A DNA stretch of 34,232 nt from NCBI RefSeq assembly GCF_001043955.1, contig NZ_LABZ01000172.1, forward strand, positions 1 to 34,232. Direction: 5' to 3'. Under the pieces are notes generated by a model. The model was not told the origin of the DNA and did no database searches. It was given only the letters and a program-made list of their open reading frames with translations. This DNA comes from Methylobacterium tarhaniae. Its GTDB lineage: Bacteria; Pseudomonadota; Alphaproteobacteria; Rhizobiales; Beijerinckiaceae. Of the stretch, positions 15,367 through 25,998 are shown in pieces (position 1 is the first letter of the stretch; each line of letters opens with the position of its first letter). Made by a program: the position numbers and the translations under genes.

Positions 15367-15792
15367 TCAGTAGCGGCCCGGAAGGCGCGGCACCTTGGTG
15401 CCGGGCTTCTCGACCGGCTCGGCACAGGAATAGACGAACTCGGTCTGGAGGTCGGTGAACACCGTCTCGCCGACGATGGTGCAGGTCTCCCGCGCCGTCT
15501 CCTTGAGGTAGGTTGCGGCGGCTTCCGAGAAGCGGCGCCGGCGGGTGAGCGCCGGATCCTGGCCGGAGAGGCCGCAGCCGGCAATCTCCCGCAGGTTGTT
15601 CGAGACGATCAGGACCTTGCGCTCGCGGCGCTGGTCATAGACCTCGTAGGGGTCGTTGCAGCCGATCGTGACCACCTGCGGCTGGAGGCCGACATAGGTC
15701 TTCGAGATGTAGGAGAATTCGGTGCAGCCGGCCGCCGCCGCGACGGCGCCCGCCACGGCGACGAGGGCGAGCCTCCTCGGTCCTGTCCGCAT
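15367..15792 (-). CDS. Putative lipoprotein of unknown function
   Basis: A 141-residue protein with a lipoprotein signal: MRTGPRRLALVAVAGAVAAA followed by AGC, where the lipobox AAGC gives lipidated Cys23. The mature part has five further Cys (IGCNDPYEVYDQRRERKVLIV, EIAGCGLSG, ETCTIVGE, VYSCAEP among them), a helical segment around RRRRFSEAAATYLKETARE, and a basic, Pro-rich end. The pattern suggests a disulfide-stabilised periplasmic fold. I do not recognise a named family. ATG 15792 was chosen because it starts right at the basic n-region; the frame is open to 15816. Confidence 0.75.
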   Translation of the reverse strand: MRTGPRRLALVAVAGAVAAAAGCTEFSYISKTYVGLQPQVVTIGCNDPYEVYDQRRERKVLIVSNNLREIAGCGLSGQDPALTRRRRFSEAAATYLKETARETCTIVGETVFTDLQTEFVYSCAEPVEKPGTKVPRLPGRY

Positions 15793-15858
15793 CCCCGATC
15801 CTTCCCGCATCCTCAAGCCCAGCTTTGAGCCGGGGCGGGCACGGCGGTCAAGTCCGGG

Positions 15859-16261
15859 TCAGGAGGAAGGATCCGCGGCTTCCCAGTCCTCCACTGCGAG
15901 ACCGGGGACGCGGCGAAACTCCCGCAGATTGCGCGTCACCAGTACCGATCCTCGCTGGCTGGCCTGTCCGGCGATCAGCACGTCGTGGGGACCAATCGGC
16001 GTGCCGAGGGTTGCCAAAGCCGCTCGCACTTCCCCTGCCCGGCGTGCATCGGCGGCGTCGAAAGGCACGATGGGAAATCGCAGCGCATCGACGCGTGCAA
16101 GAGACCCCGCGCGATTCGGGCTACGGAACGCGCCGTAGAAGAGTTCGTGCGCAACGACGCTCGAAAGAACGAGTCTCATCTTGATGCTGGTTGACCCGAG
16201 CCCAAAGCCCTGCATGCCCCTTCAAGAGACCGATCACAGCATTGGAGTCGAGCAAGTCCAT
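15859..16261 (-). pseudogene. vapC: Frameshifted VapC-type PIN-domain toxin
   Basis: From ATG 16261 the frame reads MDLLDSNAVIGLLKGHAGLW then ARVNQHQDETR, a PIN-domain N-terminus with the first catalytic Asp at position 5. The rest, LVLSSVVAHELFYGAFRSPN through GPHDVLIAGQASQRGSVLVT and NLREFRRVPGLAVEDW, is in a different minus frame, so one base has been gained or lost near 16170. The catalytic Glu (AHELF) and second Asp (GPHDV) are intact but cut off from Asp5. VapC toxins are RNases that need this acidic triad, so an active toxin is not expected unless the indel is a sequencing error. The start overlaps the vapB stop by one base (TAATG). The longest single open frame, 15859-16215, lacks Asp5. 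Confidence 0.8.
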
Positions 16262-16506
16262 TACGGAAAGACGTCGGAGGTTTCGCTCTCCGGCAGCGGC
16301 GGCTGATCAGCGACAGCCGCTGCGAAATCATCATCGACCGGGCCAACGAGGGCTTTCAGCCAATCCCGGTTCCCCGGTATCGGCTCCAGGATCACCGCAC
16401 TGCCCTCGCGGCGCACCTGCACCGTGTCGCCTTCGAGGTGCCATGCCTCCGGCAGGCGCACGGCCTATGCGCCGTCAGTCCAGAACAGCTTCGCGATCTC
16501 GCCCAT
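16261..16506 (-). pseudogene. vapB: VapB-type antitoxin with internal amber stop
   Basis: ATG 16506, preceded by GGAGG, starts MGEIAKLFWTDGA, then codon 14 is TAG (16465-16467). The same frame continues AVRLPEAWHLEGDTVQVRRE and ends DVFP at 16261. VapB antitoxins of the AbrB/SpoVT fold begin with ...AKLF.NGRSQAVRLP..., so TAG stands at the conserved Gln of SQAVRLP, a one-base CAG to TAG change. The C-terminal toxin-binding part remains open, and a GTG at 16461 could give a shortened product lacking the start of the DNA-binding fold. Together with the frameshifted vapC just downstream this is a decaying toxin-antitoxin operon. Confidence 0.8.
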
Positions 16507-16562
16507 GCGCGCCTCCGGGATGCCCCTCCAGGATGGAGCCGGACGGATCTCGACGCAAGCGA

Positions 16563-16593
16563 GTGCCGCAGCGGCAAGCCACCGCCGCGGCAC
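16563..16593 (-). terminator. Hairpin downstream of metH
   Basis: GTGCCGCAGCGG (16563-16574) pairs with CCGCCGCGGCAC (16582-16593) with one mismatch over a seven-base loop, 12 bases beyond the metH stop. No U-tract follows, so termination would need help or the hairpin may protect the mRNA 3' end. Confidence 0.4.
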
Positions 16594-16604
16594 CGGCCGC
16601 CCCC

Positions 16605-20354
<3,750 letters not shown>

Positions 20355-20405
20355 CGGGAGGGGGTTCCAGCGGGTCGGACAGGGTGCGGCAAGCGCAGAA
20401 TCGAA

Positions 20406-20428
20406 CCGGGCCGCGCGGTGCGGCCCGG
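20406..20428 (-). terminator. Hairpin between the 51-codon gene and metH
   Basis: CCGGGCCGC (20406-20414) pairs perfectly with GCGGCCCGG (20420-20428) around a five-base loop. On the minus strand it is followed by TTCGATTCT, only weakly U-rich. It could act as a partial terminator setting the ratio of metF to metH transcripts. Confidence 0.5.
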
Positions 20429-20454
20429 ATGAATAGAAGCGGGGAAGTGGCCCT

Positions 20455-20610
20455 TCAGCCTCGGGCTTCGATATCGGCGAGGCGGCGCTCGAGCTTGTCG
20501 AAGCGCGCGCCCTGCTCGTCGAGCGTGCGATCGATCATGTCGAACCGCTGCTCGAAGGCCGCGCGCATCTCACGCAGCGGCGGAACGATCATGTCCTGCG
20601 GTTCGGCCAT
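20455..20610 (-). CDS. 51-residue coiled-coil protein between metF and metH
   Basis: ATG 20610, with GGGAGAG at good spacing, opens a 51-codon frame: MAEPQDMIVPPLREMRAAFE then QRFDMIDRTLDEQGARFDKL and ERRLADIEARG. From about residue 12 the sequence has a continuous heptad pattern of hydrophobic residues (L, M, F, F, M, I, L, F, L, L, I), so a parallel coiled coil or helical hairpin is likely. There is no signal peptide or membrane segment. It resembles short conserved hypothetical proteins of methylobacteria with a MAEPQD..VP.LREMR start. It lies 29 bp after metF on the same strand and 100 bp before metH, so it belongs to the methionine operon. Function unknown. Confidence 0.72.
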   Translation of the reverse strand: MAEPQDMIVPPLREMRAAFEQRFDMIDRTLDEQGARFDKLERRLADIEARG

Positions 20611-20639
20611 GGACGGCTCTCCCAAAGACAGACGAAGGA

Positions 20640-21554
20640 TCAGGCCGCCGCCTTCTCCACCACGACCGGCGCCGCGCGCAAGCCCAGCAGGTGGCAGATC
20701 GCGTAGACGAGGTCGGCGCGGTTCATGGTGTAGAAGTGGAAATCGGTGACGCCGCGGTCAACGAGGTCGAGCACCTGCTCGGCGGCGACCGCCGCGGCCA
20801 CCAGCTTGCGGGTGGCGACGTCGTCGTCCAGCCCCTCGAAGCGGGCGGCGAGCCAGTCCGGCACCGAAGCGCCGGTGCGGCGGGCGAAGTTCGCGGCCTG
20901 CTTGAAGTTCTGCACCGGCAGGATGCCGGGGATGATCGGGATGTCGATCCCCCGCGCCTGCACCCGGTCGAGGTAGCGGAAGAACAGGTCGTTGTCGAAG
21001 AAGAACTGGGTGATGGCGCGGTCGGCGCCGCAATCGACCTTGGCCTTGAGCGCGTCGAGGTCCTGGTCGAGGGAGCCGGCCTCGGGGTGGCGCTCAGGGT
21101 AGGCCGAGACCGAGACCTCGAAGTCGCCGATGCGCTTGATGCCGGCGACGAGGTCGCAGGAGCGCTCGTAGCCGCCCGGATGTGCCGTGTAGGCGGTGCC
21201 GACGCCCTCCGCCGGGTCGCCGCGCAGGGCCACGATGTGGCGCACGCCGGCCTCGTGGTAGGCGCGCACCACGTCGTCGACCTCACCCTTGGTCGCCGCC
21301 ACGCAGGTGAGGTGGGCGGCGGGCTTCAGCTCGGTCTCGCTCACCAGGCGCGCCACGGTGTTGTGGGTGCGCTCGCGGGTCGAGCCGCCGGCGCCGTAGG
21401 TGACCGAGACGAAGCTGGGGCCGAGCGGGGCCAGGCGCTCGATCGACGACCACAGGGTCGCCTCCATCTCCGGGGTCTTCGGGGGGAAGAACTCGAACGA
21501 GACCCGGATCGGGCGACGGCTCTCGCGGCTCGGGCGGAAGGCGGTGGGGTACAT
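20640..21554 (-). CDS. metF: 5,10-methylenetetrahydrofolate reductase MetF
   Basis: FAD enzyme reducing 5,10-methylene-THF to 5-methyl-THF, the methyl donor for MetH. It is a 304-residue TIM barrel, normal for bacterial MetF. Typical motifs: VSFEFFPPKTPEMEATLW (catalytic Glu of the FEFFPPK strand, about residue 21), FVSVTYGAGGSTRERT, AAHLTCVAATKGEVDDVV, IVALRGDP, VSVSAYPERHPEA, ITQFFFDNDLFFRYLDR and PGILPVQNFKQAANFARRTGASVP. It ends with FHFYTMNRADLVYAICHLLG. It sits 34 bp after the ArsR-methyltransferase gene and 29 bp before the 51-codon gene, so the order regulator-metF-small protein-metH is a probable operon. Confidence 0.96.
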   Translation of the reverse strand: MYPTAFRPSRESRRPIRVSFEFFPPKTPEMEATLWSSIERLAPLGPSFVSVTYGAGGSTRERTHNTVARLVSETELKPAAHLTCVAATKGEVDDVVRAYHEAGVRHIVALRGDPAEGVGTAYTAHPGGYERSCDLVAGIKRIGDFEVSVSAYPERHPEAGSLDQDLDALKAKVDCGADRAITQFFFDNDLFFRYLDRVQARGIDIPIIPGILPVQNFKQAANFARRTGASVPDWLAARFEGLDDDVATRKLVAAAVAAEQVLDLVDRGVTDFHFYTMNRADLVYAICHLLGLRAAPVVVEKAAA

Positions 21555-21588
21555 CGGCAGCCTCGGCAGATAATCGAGAGAAGGCGGT

Positions 21589-22578
21589 CTAAGCGACGGC
21601 GCGGTCGGGTATCCCGGACGCCGCTTCGGGGTGATGGGCGAGCCAGAGCGTGACGGTGAGCTGGTGCTCCGCGCCCCCGGCCGGGGCGAGGTGGCGCAGC
21701 CGCACGTCGGTCAGCCCGGACTCGGAGAGCCAGCCCGCGACCTGCTCGGGAGCGAAGCCGAGGCGGCGATGCGCCTCGTCCGCCCGCAGGAATTCCAGGC
21801 TGTGGGGGGCAAAATCGACCACAAGGAGGCGGCCGCCCGGGGCGACGAGGCGGGCGGCCTCGCGCAGGGCCCGCGCCGGGTCGTCGAGATAGTGCAGGAC
21901 CTGGTGGATCAGCACGAGATCGAAGCTCGCCCGGCCGAAGGGCGGGGCGTGGATATCGCCCTGGCGCAGGTCGATCCGGGTCAGGCCCTGGCGCTCCAGG
22001 TTGGCGCGGGCCACCGACAGCATCGTGTGGTTGGCGTCCAGCCCCGTCGCCCGCGCGGCCCGGGGCGCCAGGAGGCCGAGCATCCGCCCGGTGCCGGTGC
22101 CGAGATCGACGAGGCTGCCGATCGGCCCGTGCCCGAGCACGTCGAGCACCGCCGCCTCGACGGTGGCCTCCGGCACGTGGAGCGAGCGCACCCGGTCCCA
22201 TTGCGGCGCCAGCCGCGCGAAGAAGGTCTGGGCGGCTTCGGCGCGCTGCGCCCGCACCGCCTGGAGCCGGGCCCGGTCCTCGGAGAGCGGCGGCTCGGCG
22301 GCGTCGAGGGCCGCGATGAGCGGCGCCACCAGCCCGGCGACGCCCTCGCGCAGGCGGAAGAAGGCCCAGGCGCCCTCGCGGTGGCGCACCACCAGCCCGG
22401 CCTCGACCAGGAGCTTGAGGTGGCGGGAGATCCGCGGCTGCGACTGGCCCAGGATGTCGGTGAGGTCGGAGACCGACAACTCACCCTCGCCGAGCAGCAC
22501 CAGGATGCGCAGGCGCGTCTCCTCCGCAGCGGCCCGCAGCACGCTCAGGGCGTCGGCGAAGGGGACGGTGGCGGTCAT
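21589..22578 (-). CDS. ArsR-family regulator fused to SAM-dependent methyltransferase domain (SahR-like)
   Basis: A 329-residue fusion. Residues ~10-95 are an ArsR-type winged helix: LRILVLLGEGELSVSDLTDI, the recognition helix QSQPRISRHLKLLVEAGLVV and the wing RHREGAWAFFRL; no metal-binding Cys pair is present. Residues ~150-320 are a class I methyltransferase fold with motif I LVDLGTGTGRMLGLLAPRA, acidic residue in ATGLDANHTM, LRQGDIHAPPFG and FDLVLIHQVLHYLDDPARAL. In proteobacteria such fusions beside methionine-cycle genes are known as SahR, repressors that sense S-adenosylhomocysteine. Neighbouring metF and metH fit that role. ATG 22578 is preferred (GAGGAG upstream, downstream of the predicted promoter); ATG 22611 lies inside the operator palindrome. 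The open frame to 23205 is not coding. Confidence 0.88.
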   Translation of the reverse strand: MTATVPFADALSVLRAAAEETRLRILVLLGEGELSVSDLTDILGQSQPRISRHLKLLVEAGLVVRHREGAWAFFRLREGVAGLVAPLIAALDAAEPPLSEDRARLQAVRAQRAEAAQTFFARLAPQWDRVRSLHVPEATVEAAVLDVLGHGPIGSLVDLGTGTGRMLGLLAPRAARATGLDANHTMLSVARANLERQGLTRIDLRQGDIHAPPFGRASFDLVLIHQVLHYLDDPARALREAARLVAPGGRLLVVDFAPHSLEFLRADEAHRRLGFAPEQVAGWLSESGLTDVRLRHLAPAGGAEHQLTVTLWLAHHPEAASGIPDRAVA

Positions 22579-22608
22579 CTCAAGGGGCTCCTCGCCTCCG
22601 ATGCGAAA

Positions 22609-22626
22609 CATAAAGATATCTTTATG
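22609..22626. promoter_or_regulatory. Perfect 18-bp palindrome, likely operator of the ArsR-type regulator
   Basis: CATAAAGATATCTTTATG is its own reverse complement, an AT-rich island in a very GC-rich surrounding. It lies 30 bp before the preferred start of the regulator gene and covers its predicted -10 box. The size and symmetry fit a dimeric ArsR winged-helix protein. Confidence 0.8.
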
Positions 22627-22647
22627 TGAGTAACGCACGGGGCGCAA
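22619..22647 (-). promoter_or_regulatory. Predicted promoter of the regulator-metF operon
   Basis: On the minus strand TTGCGC (22647-22642) and TAAAGA (22624-22619) are separated by exactly 17 bases. The -10 box lies within the palindrome, so a bound repressor would block RNA polymerase. Confidence 0.5.
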
Positions 22648-22675
22648 GCGGCGTTTCGCGGGCGGGATCGTGGCA

Positions 22676-22720
22676 AGATGGACCTTGGCCAGATGGATCC
22701 TGGCCAGATGGATTTTGGCC
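22676..22720. repeat. 15-bp tandem repeat, three copies
   Basis: AGATGGACCTTGGCC, AGATGGATCCTGGCC and AGATGGATTTTGGCC follow one another at 22676-22690, 22691-22705 and 22706-22720. They are noncoding, between the regulator promoter and the nested palindrome. Differences are confined to the middle of the unit. Confidence 0.88.
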
Positions 22721-22751
22721 GGGCGGGGCGAGTCGATCGCGAGAGCGGGGC

Positions 22752-22865
22752 GGCACGGGTGTCCCCTCTCCCCGCGCGAGATGTCGGGCTTGCCCGGCTT
22801 CGTCCGTCTCGTGCAGATCCCGGGCAAGCCCGGGAGCTGTCGGGGAGAAGAGAGAGACCCGTGCC
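22752..22865. repeat. Long nested palindromic repeat element (three stacked arm pairs)
   Basis: Outer arms GGCACGGGT (22752-22760) and ACCCGTGCC (22857-22865), middle arms TCTCCCCG (22767-22774) and CGGGGAGA (22841-22848), inner arms CGGGCTTGCCCGG (22785-22797) and CCGGGCAAGCCCG (22820-22832) are all perfect reverse complements. The whole 114 bp could fold as one branched stem. A shorter element of the same scheme lies at 30084-30138. Together with the tandem repeat it fills the 339-bp space between the regulator operator and the topoisomerase gene. Confidence 0.85.
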
Positions 22866-22965
22866 GCTGCTTTTTCCCGAGGCCCCGCGTTGACCGGACC
22901 CAGGCGCCTCCGGTATGTTCCCGCTTCGTTCGGGCCGCCCGCCCGTCCAGGAGCGTCCCGCTGCC

Positions 22966-25356
22966 ATGGCGCAGGCCACCTCCCCCGGCTCGTCCTCTTC
23001 CGGCAAGACGCTGTTCTTCTTCGAGAAGCCCTCGGCGATGCGCCAGGTGCAACGGTTCTTCCGTTCGCCGAGCACGGTCTGCGTCGCGGCGGAAGGGCAT
23101 CTGCTCGAAGTGGCCGAGCCCGGGGAGATCCGGCCGGACTGGAAGCCCTGGCGCTTCGACGCGCTGCCGATCGCCATGGAACGGCTGCCGGTCGCCCCCG
23201 GGCACGGCCGCTCAGGGCAATCGCACGCGCCGAAGCTCGCGGCGATCCGCCAGGCCCTGGATGGCGTCGAGCGGGTGATCATCGCGACGGATCCGGGCCG
23301 CGAGGGCTCGATGATCGCCTGGGAGGTCTTGGAGCATCTCGGCTGGCGCGGCCGGGTCGATCGCCTGCGCCTCGGCGCCCTCGACGAGATCTCGATCCGC
23401 CGCGCCTTCGGGCTGCTGGCGCGGGAGGACGATTCCGGCGAGCGCGACTACGCCGCCTATCTCGAGGCCCTGTGCCGGCAATACGAGGATTGGCATCTCG
23501 GCCTCAACGGCACCCGGGCGGTGTCCTTGCGCCTGCGCCCGCCGGCCTTCCGCGAGCCCTGGCGCTTCGGCGGCGTGCAGACGCCGACGCTCGCGATCCT
23601 CGCCGACCTTGAGGAGCGCATCCGCAACTTCGTGCCGCGCGACTTCTACAAGATCGCCCTGCCGGTGACGACGGAGAGCGGCGCGAGCCTGACGCTGTGG
23701 CACGCGCCGAAGGACAAGATCTTCGAGATCAAGGATGCCGAGACGATCCGCGACGCGGCGACGGGCTGGGCCGGCCCGCTCGCGGTGGTGCAGAAGGACG
23801 TGCGCCGGGCGCCCCCGAAGCTCTTCTCGAAGGACACGCTCGCCCGCGCCTGCGCCAAGCGCTTCGGCTGGGACCCGCAGGTGACCGCGCGCCACGCGCA
23901 GGCGCTCTACGACAAGGGCTATCTCAGCTATCCCCGCACCGAATCGGTGCACCTGCCCGAGTCGCAAGGAAAGGACGCCGCCGCGGTGCTGGCGGCGATC
24001 GCCACCGCCGACAAGGACCTCGCCGCCCACAATCCCGCGACGCCGCAGATCCGCCGCGGGCCGAAGGGCCATTACGTCAAGGACCCGGGCGAGCACCACG
24101 CCATCGTGCCCCTGCGCAAGGTGCCGGGACCGGGCGACGCCGCGCCCGAGGCGCTGCGCCTCTGGCTGCTCATCGCCAAGACCTTCCTCGCCGCCCACAT
24201 GGCCGACGGGATCGATGCCCGCACCACGGTCACGGCCGACGTGACGACGCCTTTGGGCAAGAAGCGCTTCGCCATCACCGGCAGCGTGGTGAAGGTCCCG
24301 GGCTGGCGCGCGCTCTACGGCACCGAGGCCGACGAGGACGAGGTCGTGCCCGGCAAGGCCAAGGCCGACGACGAGCCGACCACCGGACGCCTGCCGCCCG
24401 TGACGGACGGCGAGGCCGGCCAAGGCGGCGAGCCCACCATCGAGACCGCCCGGACCGAGCCGCCCCGGCGCATCACCCGGGGCGAGCTGCCGGTGGTGAT
24501 GGGCCGGCTGATCGACCAGGTCGAGGACCCGGCCCTGAAGCGCGCCCTGGAGAACCCCGCCAACCCGACCGAGCCGAAGGGCCTCGGCACCGCCGCCACC
24601 CGCGACGCGGTGCTGCCGAAGCTGATGAAGAGCCACTACGTCACGCTGCTCAAGGGCAAGGACCCGGCGATCACCGTGACGGAGGCCGGCCTCGCCTTCG
24701 TGGCCGCGGTGCGCCGGGTGTTCCCGGCCTATGGCGACCCGGTCGGACGGGCGGTGTTCGAATCGGAACTGGCCGAGATCGGCCGGGCGACGACGAAGGC
24801 CGAGGCCCTGCGCCGGGCCGAGGCGTTTCGCCAGCGCACCCGCGAGCGGGTCGAGGCGCTGATCGGCGCGGTCTCGGGGGCCGAGCGGCTGGCGGTCGAG
24901 GGCGAGGCCCCGCCCCGCGGCGGCCGGGCGCCCACCGCCGCGATGGTGTCCTTCGCCAAGTCCCTCGCGGCCCGCAAAGGAATCCCCCTCCCCCCGGAGG
25001 CGACCCGCGAGGCCGGCGCCTGCCGGGTCTTCCTCAACACCCATGCGGGACCCAGAACCCCATTGGGGTCCGAGGCCGCCCCGGCGGGCGATGGCGCGAC
25101 CCGGCCGCCGACCCCGGCGATGCTGCGCTTCGCCGCCTCGCTCGCCCGCGAGAAGCGCATGGAGGCGCTGCCGCCGGAGATCGAGACCGACTTCGCGGCC
25201 TGCCGCGCCTTCCTCGACGCTCATGCGGGCGGCGAGGCCAAGGCGAGCAAGGCGCCGCCCGCCCGCGAGGCCGCAGCGAAGAAGACCCGCCGCCCCCGCA
25301 ACCCGGCGAGCCCGGCCCGCACCCCGCGCCGACGCCGCGCCGCCGGCGGGGCGTGA
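22966..25356 (+). CDS. Type IA DNA topoisomerase (topoisomerase III-like) with altered TOPRIM and repeated C-terminal motif
   Basis: Relaxes or decatenates DNA by single-strand passage. The TOPRIM domain starts at FFFEKPSAMRQVQRFF (about residues 19-34, catalytic Glu) and continues to VIIATDPGREGSMIAWEVLE (about 105-124). The usual acidic motif D-x-D-R-E-G-E reads DPGREGS here: Asp109 and Glu113 are kept, but the second Asp is Gly111 and the last Glu is Ser115. The active Tyr is Tyr322 in GYLSYPRTES, followed by the EHHAIVPL segment. Two copies of a ~40-residue motif, PT-A-M-x-FA-SLA ... CR-FL--HAG, lie at ~656-695 and ~715-755, and a basic Ala/Pro/Arg tail ends the protein. ATG 22966 is preferred over 22915. 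There are no zinc-ribbon Cys. The type resembles plasmid/ICE TopB-like enzymes. Confidence 0.9.
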   Translation: MAQATSPGSSSSGKTLFFFEKPSAMRQVQRFFRSPSTVCVAAEGHLLEVAEPGEIRPDWKPWRFDALPIAMERLPVAPGHGRSGQSHAPKLAAIRQALDGVERVIIATDPGREGSMIAWEVLEHLGWRGRVDRLRLGALDEISIRRAFGLLAREDDSGERDYAAYLEALCRQYEDWHLGLNGTRAVSLRLRPPAFREPWRFGGVQTPTLAILADLEERIRNFVPRDFYKIALPVTTESGASLTLWHAPKDKIFEIKDAETIRDAATGWAGPLAVVQKDVRRAPPKLFSKDTLARACAKRFGWDPQVTARHAQALYDKGYLSYPRTESVHLPESQGKDAAAVLAAIATADKDLAAHNPATPQIRRGPKGHYVKDPGEHHAIVPLRKVPGPGDAAPEALRLWLLIAKTFLAAHMADGIDARTTVTADVTTPLGKKRFAITGSVVKVPGWRALYGTEADEDEVVPGKAKADDEPTTGRLPPVTDGEAGQGGEPTIETARTEPPRRITRGELPVVMGRLIDQVEDPALKRALENPANPTEPKGLGTAATRDAVLPKLMKSHYVTLLKGKDPAITVTEAGLAFVAAVRRVFPAYGDPVGRAVFESELAEIGRATTKAEALRRAEAFRQRTRERVEALIGAVSGAERLAVEGEAPPRGGRAPTAAMVSFAKSLAARKGIPLPPEATREAGACRVFLNTHAGPRTPLGSEAAPAGDGATRPPTPAMLRFAASLAREKRMEALPPEIETDFAACRAFLDAHAGGEAKASKAPPAREAAAKKTRRPRNPASPARTPRRRRAAGGA

Positions 25357-25463
25357 GCGGGTGCCGGCAAACAATCGCCCGCGCGCCCGCACGAGACGGC
25401 TGGACAGGCGATCCGAGCGTCTCTATACCGCCGCTCAACGCCGCTGCCCCACGCAGCCGGCGG

Positions 25464-25539
25464 GCCCGGGTAGCTCAGTTGGTAGAGCATGCGACTGAAA
25501 ATCGCAGTGTCGGCGGTTCGACTCCGTCCCCGGGCACCA
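25464..25539 (+). tRNA. tRNA-Phe (GAA), copy 1, CCA encoded
   Basis: A 76-base cloverleaf: acceptor GCCCGGG/CCCGGGC, D-arm GCTC..GAGC with AGTTGGTA loop, anticodon stem TGCGA/TCGCA with loop CTGAAAA giving anticodon GAA, five-base variable region, T-arm with TTCGACT, and encoded CCA. Confidence 0.97.
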
Positions 25540-25623
25540 CTTCCTTATCTTGCGTAAGGGTGGTGCCGTCCTTGACCGAGGACGATCTCTGGTGCTTGGA
25601 CCGTCGCCTCGCGCGGCCGGTGC

Positions 25624-25699
25624 GCCCGGGTAGCTCAGTTGGTAGAGCATGCGACTGAAAATCGCAGTGTCGGCGGTTCGACTCCGTCCCCGGGCACCA
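25624..25699 (+). tRNA. tRNA-Phe (GAA), copy 2, identical to copy 1
   Basis: Same 76 bases as the copy at 25464, exactly 160 bp downstream, including the encoded CCA. The 84-bp spacer between them is unrelated to the DNA before and after, so only the tRNA and its immediate edge were duplicated or retained. Confidence 0.97.
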
Positions 25700-25998
25700 C
25701 TCCTCAGTTAGAGCAGAGTGCTCGCTCTCATCATCACATTGAACATTGGTTGCTTCGTCCAGCCGAAGGCCGCTGGATGGATGGCGGCTCGACTTTCCGC
25801 GACCGAACTGACACCCTCTGTGACGTTCCGGGCTCCGCTGCGCGGCCCCAGGATGACGCGGATGATGGCAGGGTTTGGATCTGCCTGTCGGCCCAGTTTC
25901 GCGATGAATACTCCAGCCTCACCCACGACCTCATCCGGAGTTCGCGAATGGGAGAGGTTCCTGTGCTGGCGACTGGGCTTCGCTGAGCAAACCGCCGC
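25700..25998. other. Intergenic region with a possible degenerate palindromic repeat
   Basis: No supported gene lies between the second tRNA-Phe and the cyoD stop. Around 25824-25858 the stretch TTCCGGGCTCCGC followed by GCGCGGCCCCAGGATGACG is an imperfect inverted repeat of the GC-rich REP kind common in rhizobiales. Open frames of 72-95 codons here look like shadows of that repeat. Confidence 0.4.

Noticed and set aside
22579..23205. N-terminal extension of the ArsR-methyltransferase frame
   Set aside because: It runs through the promoter, operator, tandem repeat and nested palindrome, and has no homology; a start at 22578 has a ribosome-binding site and the right domain boundary.
23212..25392. 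726-codon minus-strand frame
   Set aside because: Antisense of the topoisomerase gene; the sense frame has clear catalytic motifs.
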